A stretch of DNA of 64,000 bases from Burkholderiales bacterium. GTDB taxonomy: Bacteria > Pseudomonadota > Gammaproteobacteria > Burkholderiales > Burkholderiaceae_C. Positions 31,106-40,926 of the stretch are shown piece by piece (the first letter of the stretch is position 1; the number at the start of each line of letters is the position of its first letter). The position numbers were made by a program, and so were the translations under genes. The DNA is taken from positions 1 through 64,000 of the forward strand of contig JACRPO010000005.1 in assembly GCA_016223165.1 (NCBI GenBank), in the 5' to 3' direction. A model generated the notes under the pieces. The model was not told the DNA's origin. It made no database searches and saw only the letters and a list, made by a program, of their open reading frames with translations.

Positions 31106-32337
31106 GGGCTGGGTCTTCGCGTGAGTTCTTGCGTGTAGGAGACGATGCGTTGCGCGGCCTCGCGGCACTCGGCGGGGGTGGCGACCAGCGCCATGCGGAT
31201 GCGCCCGGCGCCGGGGTTCGGCCGGCCTGCGACCTCGCGCGCAAGCAGGCGGCCGGGAAGCACCGCGACATTGTATTGAGCGAGCAGCCCGCGGGCGTAC
31301 TCGATCTCGTCGCCGCCGCAGACCGCGGGCAGGCCGGCCCAGAGGTAGAACGCGGCGTCGGGCAGCTTGACGTCGAGCACCTGCGCCAGCATCGGCGTGA
31401 CCTCGGCGAACTTGGTGCGGTAGAGCTCGCGGTTGGCGACGACATGCGCCTCGTCGCCCCAGGCAGCGATGCTGGCCCGCTGCACCATGCCGCTCATGGC
31501 GCTGCCGTGATAGGTGCGGTAGAGCAGGAAGGGCGTGATCCAGCGCGCGTCACCGGCGACGAAGCCCGAGCGCAGCCCGGGCACGTTGCTGCGCTTGGAC
31601 AGCGACGTGAAGGCGACGAGATTGCGGAAGTCATCGCGCCCGAGCGCCTTGGCCGCCTCGAGCGAGCCGATGGGTGGCCCATGCGGCGGTTCGTCGCGGA
31701 AGTAGATCTCCGAATAGCACTCGTCGCTGGCGATGACGAAGCCGTGGCGGTCGGAGAGCTCGAAGAGGCGCTGCCACTCGGGCAGCGGCATCACCGCGCC
31801 TGTGGGGTTGCCCGGCGAGCAGACGTAGAGCAGCTGCGTGCGCGCCCACACCTCGGCGGGCACGCTGTCCCAATCCGCCGCGAAGTTGCGCGCTGCATCG
31901 CTGGCCACGTAGTGCGGCTGCGCGCCGCCGAGCAGGGCCGCGCCCTCGTAGATCTGGTAGAAGGGATTGGGGCACACCACCGTGGCGCCCGGCCTGGTGT
32001 CGTCGATCACCACCTGCGCGAAGGCGAAGAGCGCCTCGCGCGAGCCGTTCACGGGGAGCACCTGCGTACCGGGATTCAGCGCCACGCCGTAGCGCCGATG
32101 CACCCAGGCGGCGACGGCCTCGCGCAGCGCCGGCTCCCCGGCCGTGGCGGGGTAGCCCGAGAGCGCCGGCAGCGCCTGCACCAGCGCCTCTTCGATCAGC
32201 GCCGGCGTCTTGTGGCGCGGCTCGCCGATACCCAGGCTGATGGGCAGCAGATGAGCGGGCGGCCGGATATCGCTCGTCAGTTCGCGCCAGCGCTCGAAGG
32301 GGTACGGATGCAGCAACGCCAGGCGCGGATTGACCAT
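31102..32337 (-). CDS. dapC: Succinyldiaminopimelate transaminase DapC
   Basis: A 411-residue class I/II PLP aminotransferase. The PLP lysine lies in [20 protein letters not shown], and DECYSEIYF contributes the Asp that binds the PLP ring nitrogen. N-terminal [20 protein letters not shown] is typical of proteobacterial DapC. It makes N-succinyl-LL-diaminopimelate from the keto acid. First gene of the dapC-dapD-pilU-dapE-prmB-abcF operon. A GATAAT box ends only six bases before the ATG and there is no Shine-Dalgarno, suggesting a leaderless message. Confidence 0.95.
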
Positions 32338-32343
32338 GGCGCG

Positions 32344-32349
32344 ATTATC
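32344..32349 (-). promoter_or_regulatory. Candidate -10 box of the dapC operon
   Basis: GATAAT on the minus strand, in TAGGATAATCGCGCC, ends six bases before the dapC ATG. The spacing places transcription initiation at or next to the start codon. Confidence 0.5.
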
Positions 32350-32359
32350 CTAGGCGTCG

Positions 32360-33238
32360 ATGGCGCGAGCATCTTCAGCATCACAAGCACGGCCTGCCCC
32401 TCGTCTCCCGATGCACCTGCTGTGGTCGTTGCCGCTCGCCGTGGCCGCGTTGTACGCGGCGATGCTGGCGCTCTTGTGGTTCGGGCAGGAGAAGCTGATC
32501 TTCCTGCCGCAGAAGCTCGCTGCGGACCATCGCTTCGAGTTCGGTGCCGACGTGCACGAGGTCTGGATCGAGCGGCCGGCGCCCCTGCCTTCCGAGAGCC
32601 CGGCGCGCCTGCATGCGCTGCACCTGCGCCTGCCGGCGCCCGAGGGCATCGTCTTCTACCTGCACGGCAATGCCGGCAACCTGCAGGGCTGGTTCGTCAA
32701 TGCCGACTTCTGGCGCGGCGTCAACCACGACATCTTCATGCTCGACTATCGCGGCTACGGCAAGAGCGGTGGCGAGGTGCGCAGCCAGGAGCAGCTGCTG
32801 GCGGACGTGCGCGCCGCATGGGACCAGGTGGCGCCGCGTTACGCCGGCAAGCGGCTCGTGATCGTCGGCCGCTCGCTCGGCAGTGCGCTCGCCGCAAGCC
32901 TGGCGGCCGACGTGGCGCCCGATCTCACCGTGCTCATCTCGCCCTACGAGAGCATGGCGGCGCTCGCCGCCGAGCACTACCGCTGGGTGCCGGCGGCGTT
33001 GCTGCGCTATCCGCTGCGCACCGACCTCGCGGTGGCGCGGTTGAAGGGCCGCTTGCTGCTGCTGCACGGCGAGCAGGACGAGGTGATCGGCCTGCACCAC
33101 AGCGAGCGCCTGCTCGGCCAGGCGAAGGCGGTGAAAGAGGCACGCCTCGTGCGTGTGCCCGGGGCGGGGCACAACGACCTGCAGATGTTCGACACTTACC
33201 TCGAAGCGCTGCGTGCGACTCTGGCCGTGGCGCGCTGA
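32360..33238 (+). CDS. Membrane-anchored alpha/beta hydrolase
   Basis: A 292-residue serine hydrolase. A single N-terminal membrane helix (LPLAVAALYAAMLALLWFG) is followed by an alpha/beta-hydrolase fold: oxyanion HGNAGNLQGW, DYRGYGKSGGE, nucleophile Ser172 in VGRSLGSALA, an acid in HGEQDEVIGL and His in PGAGHNDLQMF. This resembles the YfhR/BEM46-like hydrolase group, whose substrates are unknown. An in-frame ATG at 32411 (MHLLWSLPLAV) is an alternative start; neither has a good Shine-Dalgarno. It diverges from dapC with a 22-base gap. Confidence 0.87.
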   Translation: MARASSASQARPAPRLPMHLLWSLPLAVAALYAAMLALLWFGQEKLIFLPQKLAADHRFEFGADVHEVWIERPAPLPSESPARLHALHLRLPAPEGIVFYLHGNAGNLQGWFVNADFWRGVNHDIFMLDYRGYGKSGGEVRSQEQLLADVRAAWDQVAPRYAGKRLVIVGRSLGSALAASLAADVAPDLTVLISPYESMAALAAEHYRWVPAALLRYPLRTDLAVARLKGRLLLLHGEQDEVIGLHHSERLLGQAKAVKEARLVRVPGAGHNDLQMFDTYLEALRATLAVAR

Positions 33239-33276
33239 CGCCTGCGAGCAGGGGCCCGAGCAGCCCAGCAGCCCCT

Positions 33277-34311
33277 TCAGGCCGGGCAGTACTGCCGCCG
33301 CTGCGCAGGCGGGGCGCGCAGCACCGCGTCGAAGTAGTGACTGAGCATCGCCGTGGCGCCACGGCGCGAGGGTTCGGGCAGCAGCGGGCCGAGATCCTCC
33401 GCCCAGCGCGCGGCGCAGGCGGCCGCGGGCTCTTCGCTTGCGGCGCAATCGACGAGGCGGCCGAAGGCGCGCACGTAGCGCCGGAAGACCTCGCCATCCA
33501 TCACCGGTCCGTGCCCGGGCACGACGCGCGTGAAGGGCAGTTCGCCAAGCCGCGCCAGCGCGTCACGCCAGAGCTCGGCGCAGGCGGTGTCGAAGAAGGG
33601 CACTGGCAGCGTCACGAAGTCGCCGATCACCAGGATGCCGCTGGCGCGGTCCAGCACCCAGAGGTCGCCGCCGCTCACCCCGCGCTCGACGCCGACCTGC
33701 AGGCGGCGCCCGGCCGGTGCGATCTCGTGTGGCGCGGCGCCGACCAGTTCGTCCGGGGCCAGCGCGGCGCGGCGCTCGAGAAGGGCCAGATCGATCTCGA
33801 CCATGCGGCGCGTTTGCGCATCGGTGGCGGGGTCGGCGAGCATGCGGCGAAGGTCGGCCGCGCTGCGCGGCATGCGCTCGGCGACCGCGTCGCGCACGGC
33901 CGCACTCGCCAGCGAACGCAGCCCGGGCACGGCCTCGCGCAGCATGGCGTTGCCGCCGAGGTGGTCGAGGTGCCAATGCGTATTGAGGACGACGCGGATC
34001 GGCTGGCCGCGAGCGCGCGCCCATTCGATCAGCGCGCCGGTGTGCTCGGCGTGGCGGCCGCTGTCGATGAGCACGAGCCCCTCGCGCCCCTGCAGCAGGA
34101 CGCTGTTGCCATCGGGCTGGCGGCCGCGCTCGAAACGGCCGGGCAGCAGCCAGATGCCGTCGGCGAGCGGCTGCACATCGCCGGTGCGCGGTGCCGCGGC
34201 AGGGCTCGATGCCGGCGCCTGCGGCTGCGCCAGCACCTCGGCAGGCAAGCACGAGGCCAGCGCCACGACGCCTGCGCTCAACGCCCACGAGAGCCGCAGG
34301 CCCACCCTCAC
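33277..34311 (-). CDS. Exported metallo-beta-lactamase-fold hydrolase
   Basis: A 344-residue protein with a signal peptide (WALSAGVVALASCLPAEVLAQ) and an MBL fold. The metal-binding motif is NTHWHLDHLGG (HxHxDH), a further ligand is in VIGDFVT, and the final His in VVPGHGPVMD. The substrate is unknown; similar periplasmic MBL proteins include quinoprotein-relay (SoxH-like) and lactonase-like members. The GTG start overlaps the stop of the SET-domain gene (GTGA). A cysteine-containing C-terminal tail (AAACAARWAEDL) is additional. Confidence 0.85.
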   Translation of the reverse strand: MRVGLRLSWALSAGVVALASCLPAEVLAQPQAPASSPAAAPRTGDVQPLADGIWLLPGRFERGRQPDGNSVLLQGREGLVLIDSGRHAEHTGALIEWARARGQPIRVVLNTHWHLDHLGGNAMLREAVPGLRSLASAAVRDAVAERMPRSAADLRRMLADPATDAQTRRMVEIDLALLERRAALAPDELVGAAPHEIAPAGRRLQVGVERGVSGGDLWVLDRASGILVIGDFVTLPVPFFDTACAELWRDALARLGELPFTRVVPGHGPVMDGEVFRRYVRAFGRLVDCAASEEPAAACAARWAEDLGPLLPEPSRRGATAMLSHYFDAVLRAPPAQRRQYCPA

Positions 34312-34805
34312 AGTGCTCCGCGGCAGCCCGGTGCGCCGCAGCGGCAGGCGAGCCTGCCCTCGTGGTGCGTCTCGCCGTAATCGACGGTGATCTCCTCGCC
34401 CGGCGTGATGGCACGCCGCGCGTAGAACTCGACCCGGCCGTTGCGGATCACGAGCCGCGCGTTGGGCTGGCAGCTGTGGTTGGTGAAGCGCATCGGGTCG
34501 GCGCTCTTGCTGAAGTCGATCGCCCGGCGCGCCGAGAGCTCGACGATCATGATGCGCTCGCTGCGCGTGGCGCGGACGCGTGCTTCGGCGACGCTGATGC
34601 TCTCGCCGCGGATCTCGCCGATCTTCAACCGCGGCGGGATCGGCTCGGCGGCGAAGGCGCCCTGGCCGTCGATGCGGCTCGGTTTCACGTGCACCGCGAA
34701 CTTCTGGTAGGCCGGGCGCAGTGCATCGCCTGGCGTCAGGGCGGTGGCGGCAGCAGCGGCCCCGGTGGCCGCGGTGGCGGCGTGAGCAGCGCTGTGAGCG
34801 GTCAT
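34308..34805 (-). CDS. SET-domain protein (putative protein lysine methyltransferase)
   Basis: A 165-residue protein. After an Ala/Thr-rich N-terminus, the SET domain covers about residues 35-160: [15 protein letters not shown], the SAM/knot motif [22 protein letters not shown], and a post-SET cysteine cluster ([11 protein letters not shown]) that would bind zinc. The catalytic-site residues of active SET enzymes are present. Bacterial SET proteins are uncommon; their substrates are mostly unknown. It is overlapped on both sides (queF ATGA; MBL GTGA). Confidence 0.9.
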   Translation of the reverse strand: MTAHSAAHAATAATGAAAAATALTPGDALRPAYQKFAVHVKPSRIDGQGAFAAEPIPPRLKIGEIRGESISVAEARVRATRSERIMIVELSARRAIDFSKSADPMRFTNHSCQPNARLVIRNGRVEFYARRAITPGEEITVDYGETHHEGRLACRCGAPGCRGAL

Positions 34806-35239
34806 GCCGCGGGCAACTCCACTTTCGGCGCCGGCTTCCAGCCCTTCCTGCGATGCTCGGCGGTGACGAAGGTGCGGATGCCGCCACGCACGTACCAGTC
34901 GGCGTGGATGCGCAGGAAGCGCGGCGCGATGGCGCGCACGAGGTCGTCGCAGATCGCGTTGGTCACCTTCTCGTGGAACGCACCCTCGTTGCGGTAGCTC
35001 CAGAAGTACATCTTCAGGCTCTTGAGCTCGACGCAGAGCCTGTCGGCGACGATCTCGATCGTGAAGTGCGCGAAGTCCGGCTGGCCTGTCAGCGGGCACA
35101 GGCAGGTGAATTCGGGCACGTCGAAACGGATCACGTAGTCGCGCTCGGGCGCCGGGTTCGGAAAGACCTGCAGGTCCCGGCTCGGTGCGGTCGGCGGCAC
35201 GGCGGGTGCGCGCCGCTGGTTCAGGGCTTTCTTGGGCAT
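34802..35239 (-). CDS. queF: NADPH-dependent preQ0 reductase QueF
   Basis: A 145-residue single-domain (YkvM-type) QueF that reduces 7-cyano-7-deazaguanine to preQ1 in queuosine synthesis. Catalytic Cys48 and Asp55 lie in [16 protein letters not shown], and the QueF signature is [20 protein letters not shown]. The last residues KVELPAA run into the ATGA overlap with the SET gene. It heads a three-gene operon; no other que gene is in the window, and I see no preQ1 riboswitch upstream. Confidence 0.96.
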   Translation of the reverse strand: MPKKALNQRRAPAVPPTAPSRDLQVFPNPAPERDYVIRFDVPEFTCLCPLTGQPDFAHFTIEIVADRLCVELKSLKMYFWSYRNEGAFHEKVTNAICDDLVRAIAPRFLRIHADWYVRGGIRTFVTAEHRRKGWKPAPKVELPAA

Positions 35240-35325
35240 GGGATCGGGTGGGTCGGCCGCGCGCGGCGCTCTCGCAAACCGGTGCCGCGGCGGGCGGCGC
35301 ATTCGGCTCTTCACGAGGGGCGCGA

Positions 35326-35334
35326 TGCTATCAT
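35326..35334 (+). promoter_or_regulatory. Extended -10 promoter of smc
   Basis: TGCTATCAT is an extended -10 element (TGnTATCAT) 111 bases before the smc ATG, in a short AT-richer island of otherwise GC-rich sequence. The divergent queF start lies 87 bases away. Confidence 0.55.
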
Positions 35335-35445
35335 CCGCCGCCTCTGCGCTCGGCTTCGAGCGCATTTTTCCTTGTAGATTCAAGCACTTGCAGCGGTCGC
35401 CTGCGCCCGGCCCGAAGCCGGTCGCGGGCCGTGCCGCCGACCCCG

Positions 35446-38400
35446 ATGCGTCTCTCCTCCATCAAGCTCTCGGGCTTCAAGTCCTTCGCGGAGCCCACGA
35501 CGTTCCAGCTGCCCGGGCAGCGCGTCGGCGTGGTCGGCCCCAACGGCTGCGGCAAGAGCAACATCATCGACGCCGTGCGCTGGGTGCTCGGCGAGAGCAA
35601 GGCGAGCGAACTGCGCGGCGAGAGCATGCAGGACGTGATCTTCAACGGCAGCGGCAACCGCAAGCCGGCCAGCCGCGCCAGTGTCGAGCTCGTCTTCGAC
35701 AACACCGCGGCGCGCGCCGGCGGGCAGTGGAACAGCTTTGCGGAAATCGCCGTCAAGCGCGTGCTCACGCGCGACGGCAGCTCGAGCTACTTCATCAACA
35801 ACCAGCCGGTGCGCCGGCGCGACGTGCAGGACGTGTTCCTCGGCACCGGCCTCGGCCCGCGCGCCTACGCCATCATCGGCCAGGGCACGATCAGCCGCAT
35901 CATCGAGAGCCGCCCCGAGGAGCTGCGCCTTTTCCTCGAGGAGGCGGCCGGCGTCAGCAAGTACAAGGAGCGCCGCCGCGAGACCGAGAACCGGCTCAAG
36001 GACACGCGCGAGAACCTGACACGCGTCGACGACATCCTGCGCGAGCTCGGCAGCAACCTCGAGAAGCTCGAGAAGCAGGCCGAGGTGGCCTCGCAGTACC
36101 GTGCCTTGCAGGACGCGGGCACGCTCAAACTGCACCAGCTGTGGTTCCTGAAGCACCGCGACGCCGCCGGCGAGGAAGAGCGCATCAAGGCCACCGTGGC
36201 CGAGGCGAGCACGGCGCTGGAGGCGCGGCTGGCGGACCTGCGCCACGTCGAGGCCGAGCTCGAGACGCTGCGGCAGGCGCACTACACCGCCAGCGACGCG
36301 CTGCATGCCAAGCAGGGCCTGCTCGGCGAGGCGCAGCTCGAGGTGAGCCGGCTCGAGGAGCGCATCCGCTACGTCGTCGAGGGCCGCAAGCGCGCCGAGC
36401 AGCGGCTGGCCGACCTGCGCGCGCAGAACCAGCAATGGGCGGTGCGCCAGGACGAGGCGCGCGCCGAGCTCGAGCAGATCGCCCTGCAGATCGCAGCGGC
36501 GGACGAGCAGGCGGCCGTGCTCGCCGGCCAGGCCGAAGAACAGGGCGCACGGCTGCCCGACCTCGAGGAGGCGGTGCGTGCCGCGCAGGGCCGCAGCAAC
36601 GCCCAGCGCGGCGTGGTCGCGCAGGTGCAGCAGCAGATCCAGGTGCTGGCCGCCGAGAGCCGCAGCATCGAGGAGCAGACGCGCACCTTGCGCGCGCGCC
36701 GCGAGCGGCTGGGCAACGAGCACAAGGGCATCGAGGCGCCCGACCTGCAGCGTCTGGAGGCGCTGCGCGTCCAGGAGGCATCGGCGGTGGGCGCGCGCGA
36801 CGTCGCCGCGGGGCGCCTCGCCGAGCTGGGCGAGCTTGTGCCGCAGCTCGACGAGCAGCGCCGCGCAGCGCAGGAAGAATCGGCGCGCGCCGCGGCGCGG
36901 CTCGCCGACATCAAGGCCCGGTCGGACGCGCTGCGCGCGCTGCAGGAGAAGGTGCAGACCGAAGGCAAGCTCAAGCCCTGGCTCGAGCGTCATGGCCTGG
37001 CCGGCCTGCAGGGCCTGTGGACGCGCGTGCACATCGAGTCGGGCTGGGAGACGGCGCTCGAGTCGGCCCTGCGCGAGCGGCTCAACGCACTCTCGGTGGG
37101 CCGCCTGGACACCGTGCGCGCCTTCGCGACGGATGCACCGCCGGCCAAGCTCGCCTTCTATGCCGCGCCGCAGGCGGCCATCGACAACACGCACCAGACG
37201 CTGCCGCGCCTGTCGGACCTGCTGCGCCTGGGCGAAGCCGGCCTGAAGGCGCTGCTCAACGACTGGCTCGAAGGCGTCTACACCGCCGCCTCGATCGACG
37301 AGGCGCTGGCCGCCCGCACGCGGCTGACGCACGGCGAAGTGATCATGACGCGCGAGGGGCACGCCGTCTCGCAGTTCGCGGTCAGCTTCTACGCGCCCGA
37401 CTCCGAGCAGGCGGGCATGCTGGCGCGCGCGCAGGAGATCGAGAACCTCGAGCGCGAGCAGCGCGCGCAGGCGCTCATCGCCGAGGAGGCGCGCGCGCAG
37501 GCGGTGCGCCTCGAAGCCGCCTACACCGACGCGGCGCAACGCGAGCAGACGGCGCGCCGCGAGGCCGCCGAGACGCAGAACCGCGCCCATGCGCTGCACG
37601 TGGAAGTGCTGCGCCTGGCGCAGCAGGCCGAGGCGGCGAGCGCGCGCGGGCAGCAGCTCGCCGGCGAACTGGCCGAGACCGACGCCGAGCTCGAGGCGCT
37701 GGCCGAGCGCCGCGCCATCGGCGAGGCGCGCTTCGAGGAGCTCGACATCGAGCTGGCCGGTGCGCAGGAGCGCCACGCCGAGGTCGACGACGGCGTCATC
37801 GCCGCCGAGCGTGCGCTCGCCGATGCGCGCGAGCAGCAGCGTGCGCTGGAGCGGCAGGCGCAGGAGGCCGGCTTCCAGGCGCGCGCGCTGGCCGGGCGCA
37901 GAGGTGAACTGCAGCGCAGCATCGAGACCGCCACCGAGCAGATCGAGAGCAACCGGGCAGCCGGCCAGCAGCTCGAGCTCGAGCTGGGCTCGTTCGACGA
38001 CGCCAGCGCGGAGTCGGGCCTGCAGGCGGCGCTGGCGCTCAAGCTCGACCGCGAGCAGGTGCTCGCCGCGGCGCGAGGCGAGTACGACGACCTCGCCGCC
38101 AAGCTGCGCGCCGCCGACGAGCAGCGCCTCGCGCACGAGCGCAGCCTGGAGCCGCAGCGCGAGCGCATCACGCAGCTGCAGCTCGAGCTGCAGGCGGCGC
38201 AGCTCGGTGGCGCTCAGTACCTGGAGCAGCTTGCCGCGGCGGCGGTGGACCTCGAGGCATTGGCGCGCGGCATCGAGGAGGGCGGCGTCAAGCTCTATGG
38301 CCTGCAAAGCGAGATCGACCGCATCCAGCGCGAGGTGACCGCGCTCGGGGCGGTGAACCTCGCCGCGCTCGACGAGCTGACCACGTCACGCGAGCGCAAG

Positions 38401-38961
38401 GCCTTCCTCGACGCGCAGAGCGCCGACCTGCAGGACGCCATGAAGACGCTCGAGGACGCCATCCACAAGATTGACCTCGAGACGCGCGAGCTGCTCGCCT
38501 CCACCTTCAACCAGGTCAACGAGCACTTCGGGCGCATGTTTCCGCTGCTCTTCGGCGGCGGCAATGCGCGCCTGGTGATGACCGGCGCCGAGATCCTCGA
38601 CGCCGGCGTGCAGGTGATGGCGCAGCCGCCGGGCAAGAAGAACAGCACCATCCACCTGCTCAGCGGCGGCGAGAAGGCGCTCACGGCGATCGCGCTCGTC
38701 TTCGCGATCTTCCAGCTCAACCCGGCGCCGTTCTGCCTGCTCGACGAGGTCGACGCGCCGCTGGACGACGCCAACACCGAGCGCTACCGCAAGCTCGTCA
38801 CCGAGATGAGCCGCGGCACGCAGTTTCTCTTCATCAGCCACAACAAGATCGCGATGGAGATGGCCGAGCAGCTCATCGGCGTGACGATGCAGGAACAGGG
38901 CGTGAGCCGCATCGTCGCCGTGGACATGGAGTCCGCGGTGACCCTGGCCGAAGCGGCGTGA
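35446..38961 (+). CDS. smc: Chromosome segregation protein SMC
   Basis: A 1171-residue SMC ATPase that compacts and segregates the chromosome with ScpA/ScpB. The N-terminal head has Walker [10 protein letters not shown] at 31-39; two long Arg/Glu/Ala-rich coiled coils flank a hinge (about 500-640, [20 protein letters not shown]); the C-terminal head has [14 protein letters not shown] and Walker [14 protein letters not shown]. All motifs are intact and the length is normal (about 1170). It is followed 17 bases later by zipA. Confidence 0.97.
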   Translation: MRLSSIKLSGFKSFAEPTTFQLPGQRVGVVGPNGCGKSNIIDAVRWVLGESKASELRGESMQDVIFNGSGNRKPASRASVELVFDNTAARAGGQWNSFAEIAVKRVLTRDGSSSYFINNQPVRRRDVQDVFLGTGLGPRAYAIIGQGTISRIIESRPEELRLFLEEAAGVSKYKERRRETENRLKDTRENLTRVDDILRELGSNLEKLEKQAEVASQYRALQDAGTLKLHQLWFLKHRDAAGEEERIKATVAEASTALEARLADLRHVEAELETLRQAHYTASDALHAKQGLLGEAQLEVSRLEERIRYVVEGRKRAEQRLADLRAQNQQWAVRQDEARAELEQIALQIAAADEQAAVLAGQAEEQGARLPDLEEAVRAAQGRSNAQRGVVAQVQQQIQVLAAESRSIEEQTRTLRARRERLGNEHKGIEAPDLQRLEALRVQEASAVGARDVAAGRLAELGELVPQLDEQRRAAQEESARAAARLADIKARSDALRALQEKVQTEGKLKPWLERHGLAGLQGLWTRVHIESGWETALESALRERLNALSVGRLDTVRAFATDAPPAKLAFYAAPQAAIDNTHQTLPRLSDLLRLGEAGLKALLNDWLEGVYTAASIDEALAARTRLTHGEVIMTREGHAVSQFAVSFYAPDSEQAGMLARAQEIENLEREQRAQALIAEEARAQAVRLEAAYTDAAQREQTARREAAETQNRAHALHVEVLRLAQQAEAASARGQQLAGELAETDAELEALAERRAIGEARFEELDIELAGAQERHAEVDDGVIAAERALADAREQQRALERQAQEAGFQARALAGRRGELQRSIETATEQIESNRAAGQQLELELGSFDDASAESGLQAALALKLDREQVLAAARGEYDDLAAKLRAADEQRLAHERSLEPQRERITQLQLELQAAQLGGAQYLEQLAAAAVDLEALARGIEEGGVKLYGLQSEIDRIQREVTALGAVNLAALDELTTSRERKAFLDAQSADLQDAMKTLEDAIHKIDLETRELLASTFNQVNEHFGRMFPLLFGGGNARLVMTGAEILDAGVQVMAQPPGKKNSTIHLLSGGEKALTAIALVFAIFQLNPAPFCLLDEVDAPLDDANTERYRKLVTEMSRGTQFLFISHNKIAMEMAEQLIGVTMQEQGVSRIVAVDMESAVTLAEAA

Positions 38962-38977
38962 CGGTGCGCTGCCCGAC

Positions 38978-40081
38978 ATGACCCTGGCCGCCGCGCTCGC
39001 CGTTCTCGGTGGCGTGGTGCTGCTGGGGTTGGTGTTGCACGGCTGGTGGCGCGTGCGCCGCATGTCGCCGCGTACGCGCGCGGACCCCTACGGTCCGGCG
39101 ACGGTGCCGCTCGAGCCCGACCGCGTCGAGCCCTCGCTCGGGCTGGAGGGCGAGGCGGGAACGGGCTCGGGCTCGGGTTCGGGTTTGCGGCTCGAAGAGG
39201 GTCTGCAGCCGGTGACGCCTTCCGAGCTGGCGGCGGCCTTGCGCAGCCCGCCGCGGCGCGAGCTGCGCCTCGACGCGCTCATCGACGCCATCGTGCCGCT
39301 GGCGCTCGAGCACCCGATCGCCGGCGAGACCGCGCTCGCCCACCTGCCGCCCACGCGGCGCGCCGGCAGCAAGCCTTTCTACATCGAGGGGCTGGACATG
39401 CACACCGGGCTGTGGGAGCCGCTGGCGCTCGGGCAGCGCTACAGCGAGCTGCAGGCCGGCGTGCAGCTGGCCAGCCGCACCGGGCCGCTCAACGAGATCG
39501 AGTACAGCGAGTTCGTGCAGAAGATCGAGGCCTTTGCCGAGGCCATCCATGCGCGCGCCGACGCGCCCGACATGCTCGACGTGGTGGCGCGCGCGCGCGA
39601 GCTCGACACCCTGGCCAGCCCGCTCGACGCGCAGCTCTCGATCGGCCTGCGCAGCAACGGCGTGGCCTGGTCGGTGAGCTACCTGCAGCAGATCGCCGCG
39701 CGCGCCGGTTTCGTGCCCGGCGTGCTGCCCGGCCGCTGGGTGTTGCCGGCCGCCGACGAGGGCGAGCCGCCGCTGCTGGTGCTGGTCGTCGACGCACAGG
39801 CGGCGCTGGCCGAGGACCCGCAAGCCGCCGCGGTGCGCGACTGCACGCTGACGCTCGACGTGCCGCAGACGCCGGAAAGTGCGGAGCCCTTCCCGACGCT
39901 GCATCGCATGGCCACGCAGCTGGCCGAGGACCTGGACGCGAGCGCCGTCGACGACCTCGGCGAACCGATCACGTTGCACGCCTTCCAGGCCATCGGGCAG
40001 GAGTTGCAGCGGCTGTACCGCGGCCTCGAGGCGCTCGACCTGGCGGCCGGCACGCCAGCGGCACGCCGGCTGTTCACCTGA
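38978..40081 (+). CDS. zipA: ZipA-like cell division protein
   Basis: A 367-residue protein with an N-terminal membrane helix (LAAALAVLGGVVLLGLVLHGWW), a basic segment (RVRRMSPRTR), a polar linker with a GSGSGSG run, and a C-terminal ZipA-like domain (about 225-360, with LSIGLRSNGVAWSVSYLQQ and FPTLHRMATQLAEDL). ZipA tethers FtsZ to the membrane. Placement just after smc is typical of betaproteobacteria. The usual next gene, ligA, is absent here. The stop codon is inside a 27-bp tandem repeat. Confidence 0.85.
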   Translation: MTLAAALAVLGGVVLLGLVLHGWWRVRRMSPRTRADPYGPATVPLEPDRVEPSLGLEGEAGTGSGSGSGLRLEEGLQPVTPSELAAALRSPPRRELRLDALIDAIVPLALEHPIAGETALAHLPPTRRAGSKPFYIEGLDMHTGLWEPLALGQRYSELQAGVQLASRTGPLNEIEYSEFVQKIEAFAEAIHARADAPDMLDVVARARELDTLASPLDAQLSIGLRSNGVAWSVSYLQQIAARAGFVPGVLPGRWVLPAADEGEPPLLVLVVDAQAALAEDPQAAAVRDCTLTLDVPQTPESAEPFPTLHRMATQLAEDLDASAVDDLGEPITLHAFQAIGQELQRLYRGLEALDLAAGTPAARRLFT

Positions 40082-40125
40082 CGGGCGGCGCGCCGGCTGT
40101 TCACCTGACAGGCGGCACGCCGGCT
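40061..40125. repeat. 27-bp tandem repeat across the zipA stop codon
   Basis: Two nearly identical 27-bp units (40061-40087 and 40088-40114; each contains CGCCGGCTGTTCACCTGAC) and a third partial unit follow one another. The zipA TGA is inside the first unit and a copy of it recurs in the second. Confidence 0.85.
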
Positions 40126-40135
40126 CTCGCTCCGC

Positions 40136-40909
40136 TCAGCAGTCCAGCGCCACGGCCTGCAGCGGCCGCGCGTCGGGCAACGAAGTGACGACGAAGACGA
40201 TGCGGCGCGGATGCGCGGCAACACCGGGCGGCACGTCGAGGCGGCTGGTCAGTCCCTCGCGCGCCGCGAATGCAGGCAGCGTGCGATGCAGGCGCACGAC
40301 ATGGTCGTGGCGCAGCGTCTCGCCGGCGTTCTCGCCGGTGCGCACGCGGCTCGTGTGCTGGTGCTCGACCACGGCCCAGTAGGCGGTGAGCGTTTGCGTC
40401 GCATCCGCGCCCGCCGCCGGCGACACGTGCGCCTGCACCTGGCCGTCGGCGGCGCGCGTGAGCGTGACTTCCGGCGGCGAGTGCGGTCGTGAGTGCGACA
40501 GTGAATGCGACGGCGACGACGCGGCAGCCGCTTGCGGCAGTCGCGGCCAGCCGCGCCAGTCGAGCCCGTCGACGACGACCTGCGGCGTATAGACGCTGCT
40601 GCTGCCGTGGCGCGCTGCGATCTCGTGCTGCCGCCGTGTGTAGGCCTCGTTCGCGAAGCGGTCGGGCCAGCCGAGCCGGTCCCAGTAGGTGACGTGGAAG
40701 CCGAGCGCGATGACATCGGCGCGCCCCTTCAGCGTGGACAGCCACACGTCGGCGGGCGGGCACGAACTGCAGCCCTCCGAGGTGTAGAGCTCGACGACGC
40801 GCGGTGGCGTCGCGCCGGAGCGCGCGGTGCAGGTCGTGGCCTGGACGGACCCGGCCGCCGCGCCCGCCAGGCAGACGAGCGTGCTCAGCATCGCGGCGGC
40901 TGGGCGCAT
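40136..40909 (-). CDS. DUF1223 thioredoxin-fold protein, exported
   Basis: A 257-residue protein with a signal peptide (LSTLVCLAGAAAGSVQA). The DUF1223 thioredoxin-like domain shows ELYTSEGCSSCPPAD with a Cys47-x-x-Cys50 pair, HVTYWDRLGWPDRFA and YTPQVVVDG. The CxxC suggests a periplasmic thiol-disulfide role, but no activity is established for the family. A Ser/His-rich low-complexity stretch, SHSLSHSRPHS, interrupts the second half. It follows the EF-hand gene on the same strand with a 17-base gap and may be co-transcribed. Confidence 0.86.
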   Translation of the reverse strand: MRPAAAMLSTLVCLAGAAAGSVQATTCTARSGATPPRVVELYTSEGCSSCPPADVWLSTLKGRADVIALGFHVTYWDRLGWPDRFANEAYTRRQHEIAARHGSSSVYTPQVVVDGLDWRGWPRLPQAAAASSPSHSLSHSRPHSPPEVTLTRAADGQVQAHVSPAAGADATQTLTAYWAVVEHQHTSRVRTGENAGETLRHDHVVRLHRTLPAFAAREGLTSRLDVPPGVAAHPRRIVFVVTSLPDARPLQAVALDC

Positions 40910-40926
40910 CGCGTGTCGCTCCTGCG

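Noticed and set aside
35240..35445. preQ1 riboswitch upstream of queF
   Set aside because: No preQ1-I or -II consensus; the region fits an extended -10 promoter for smc.
35380..38307. Long open frame antisense to smc
   Set aside because: Same GC-driven shadow effect; Leu/Arg/Ala-rich translation without motifs, opposite a complete SMC.
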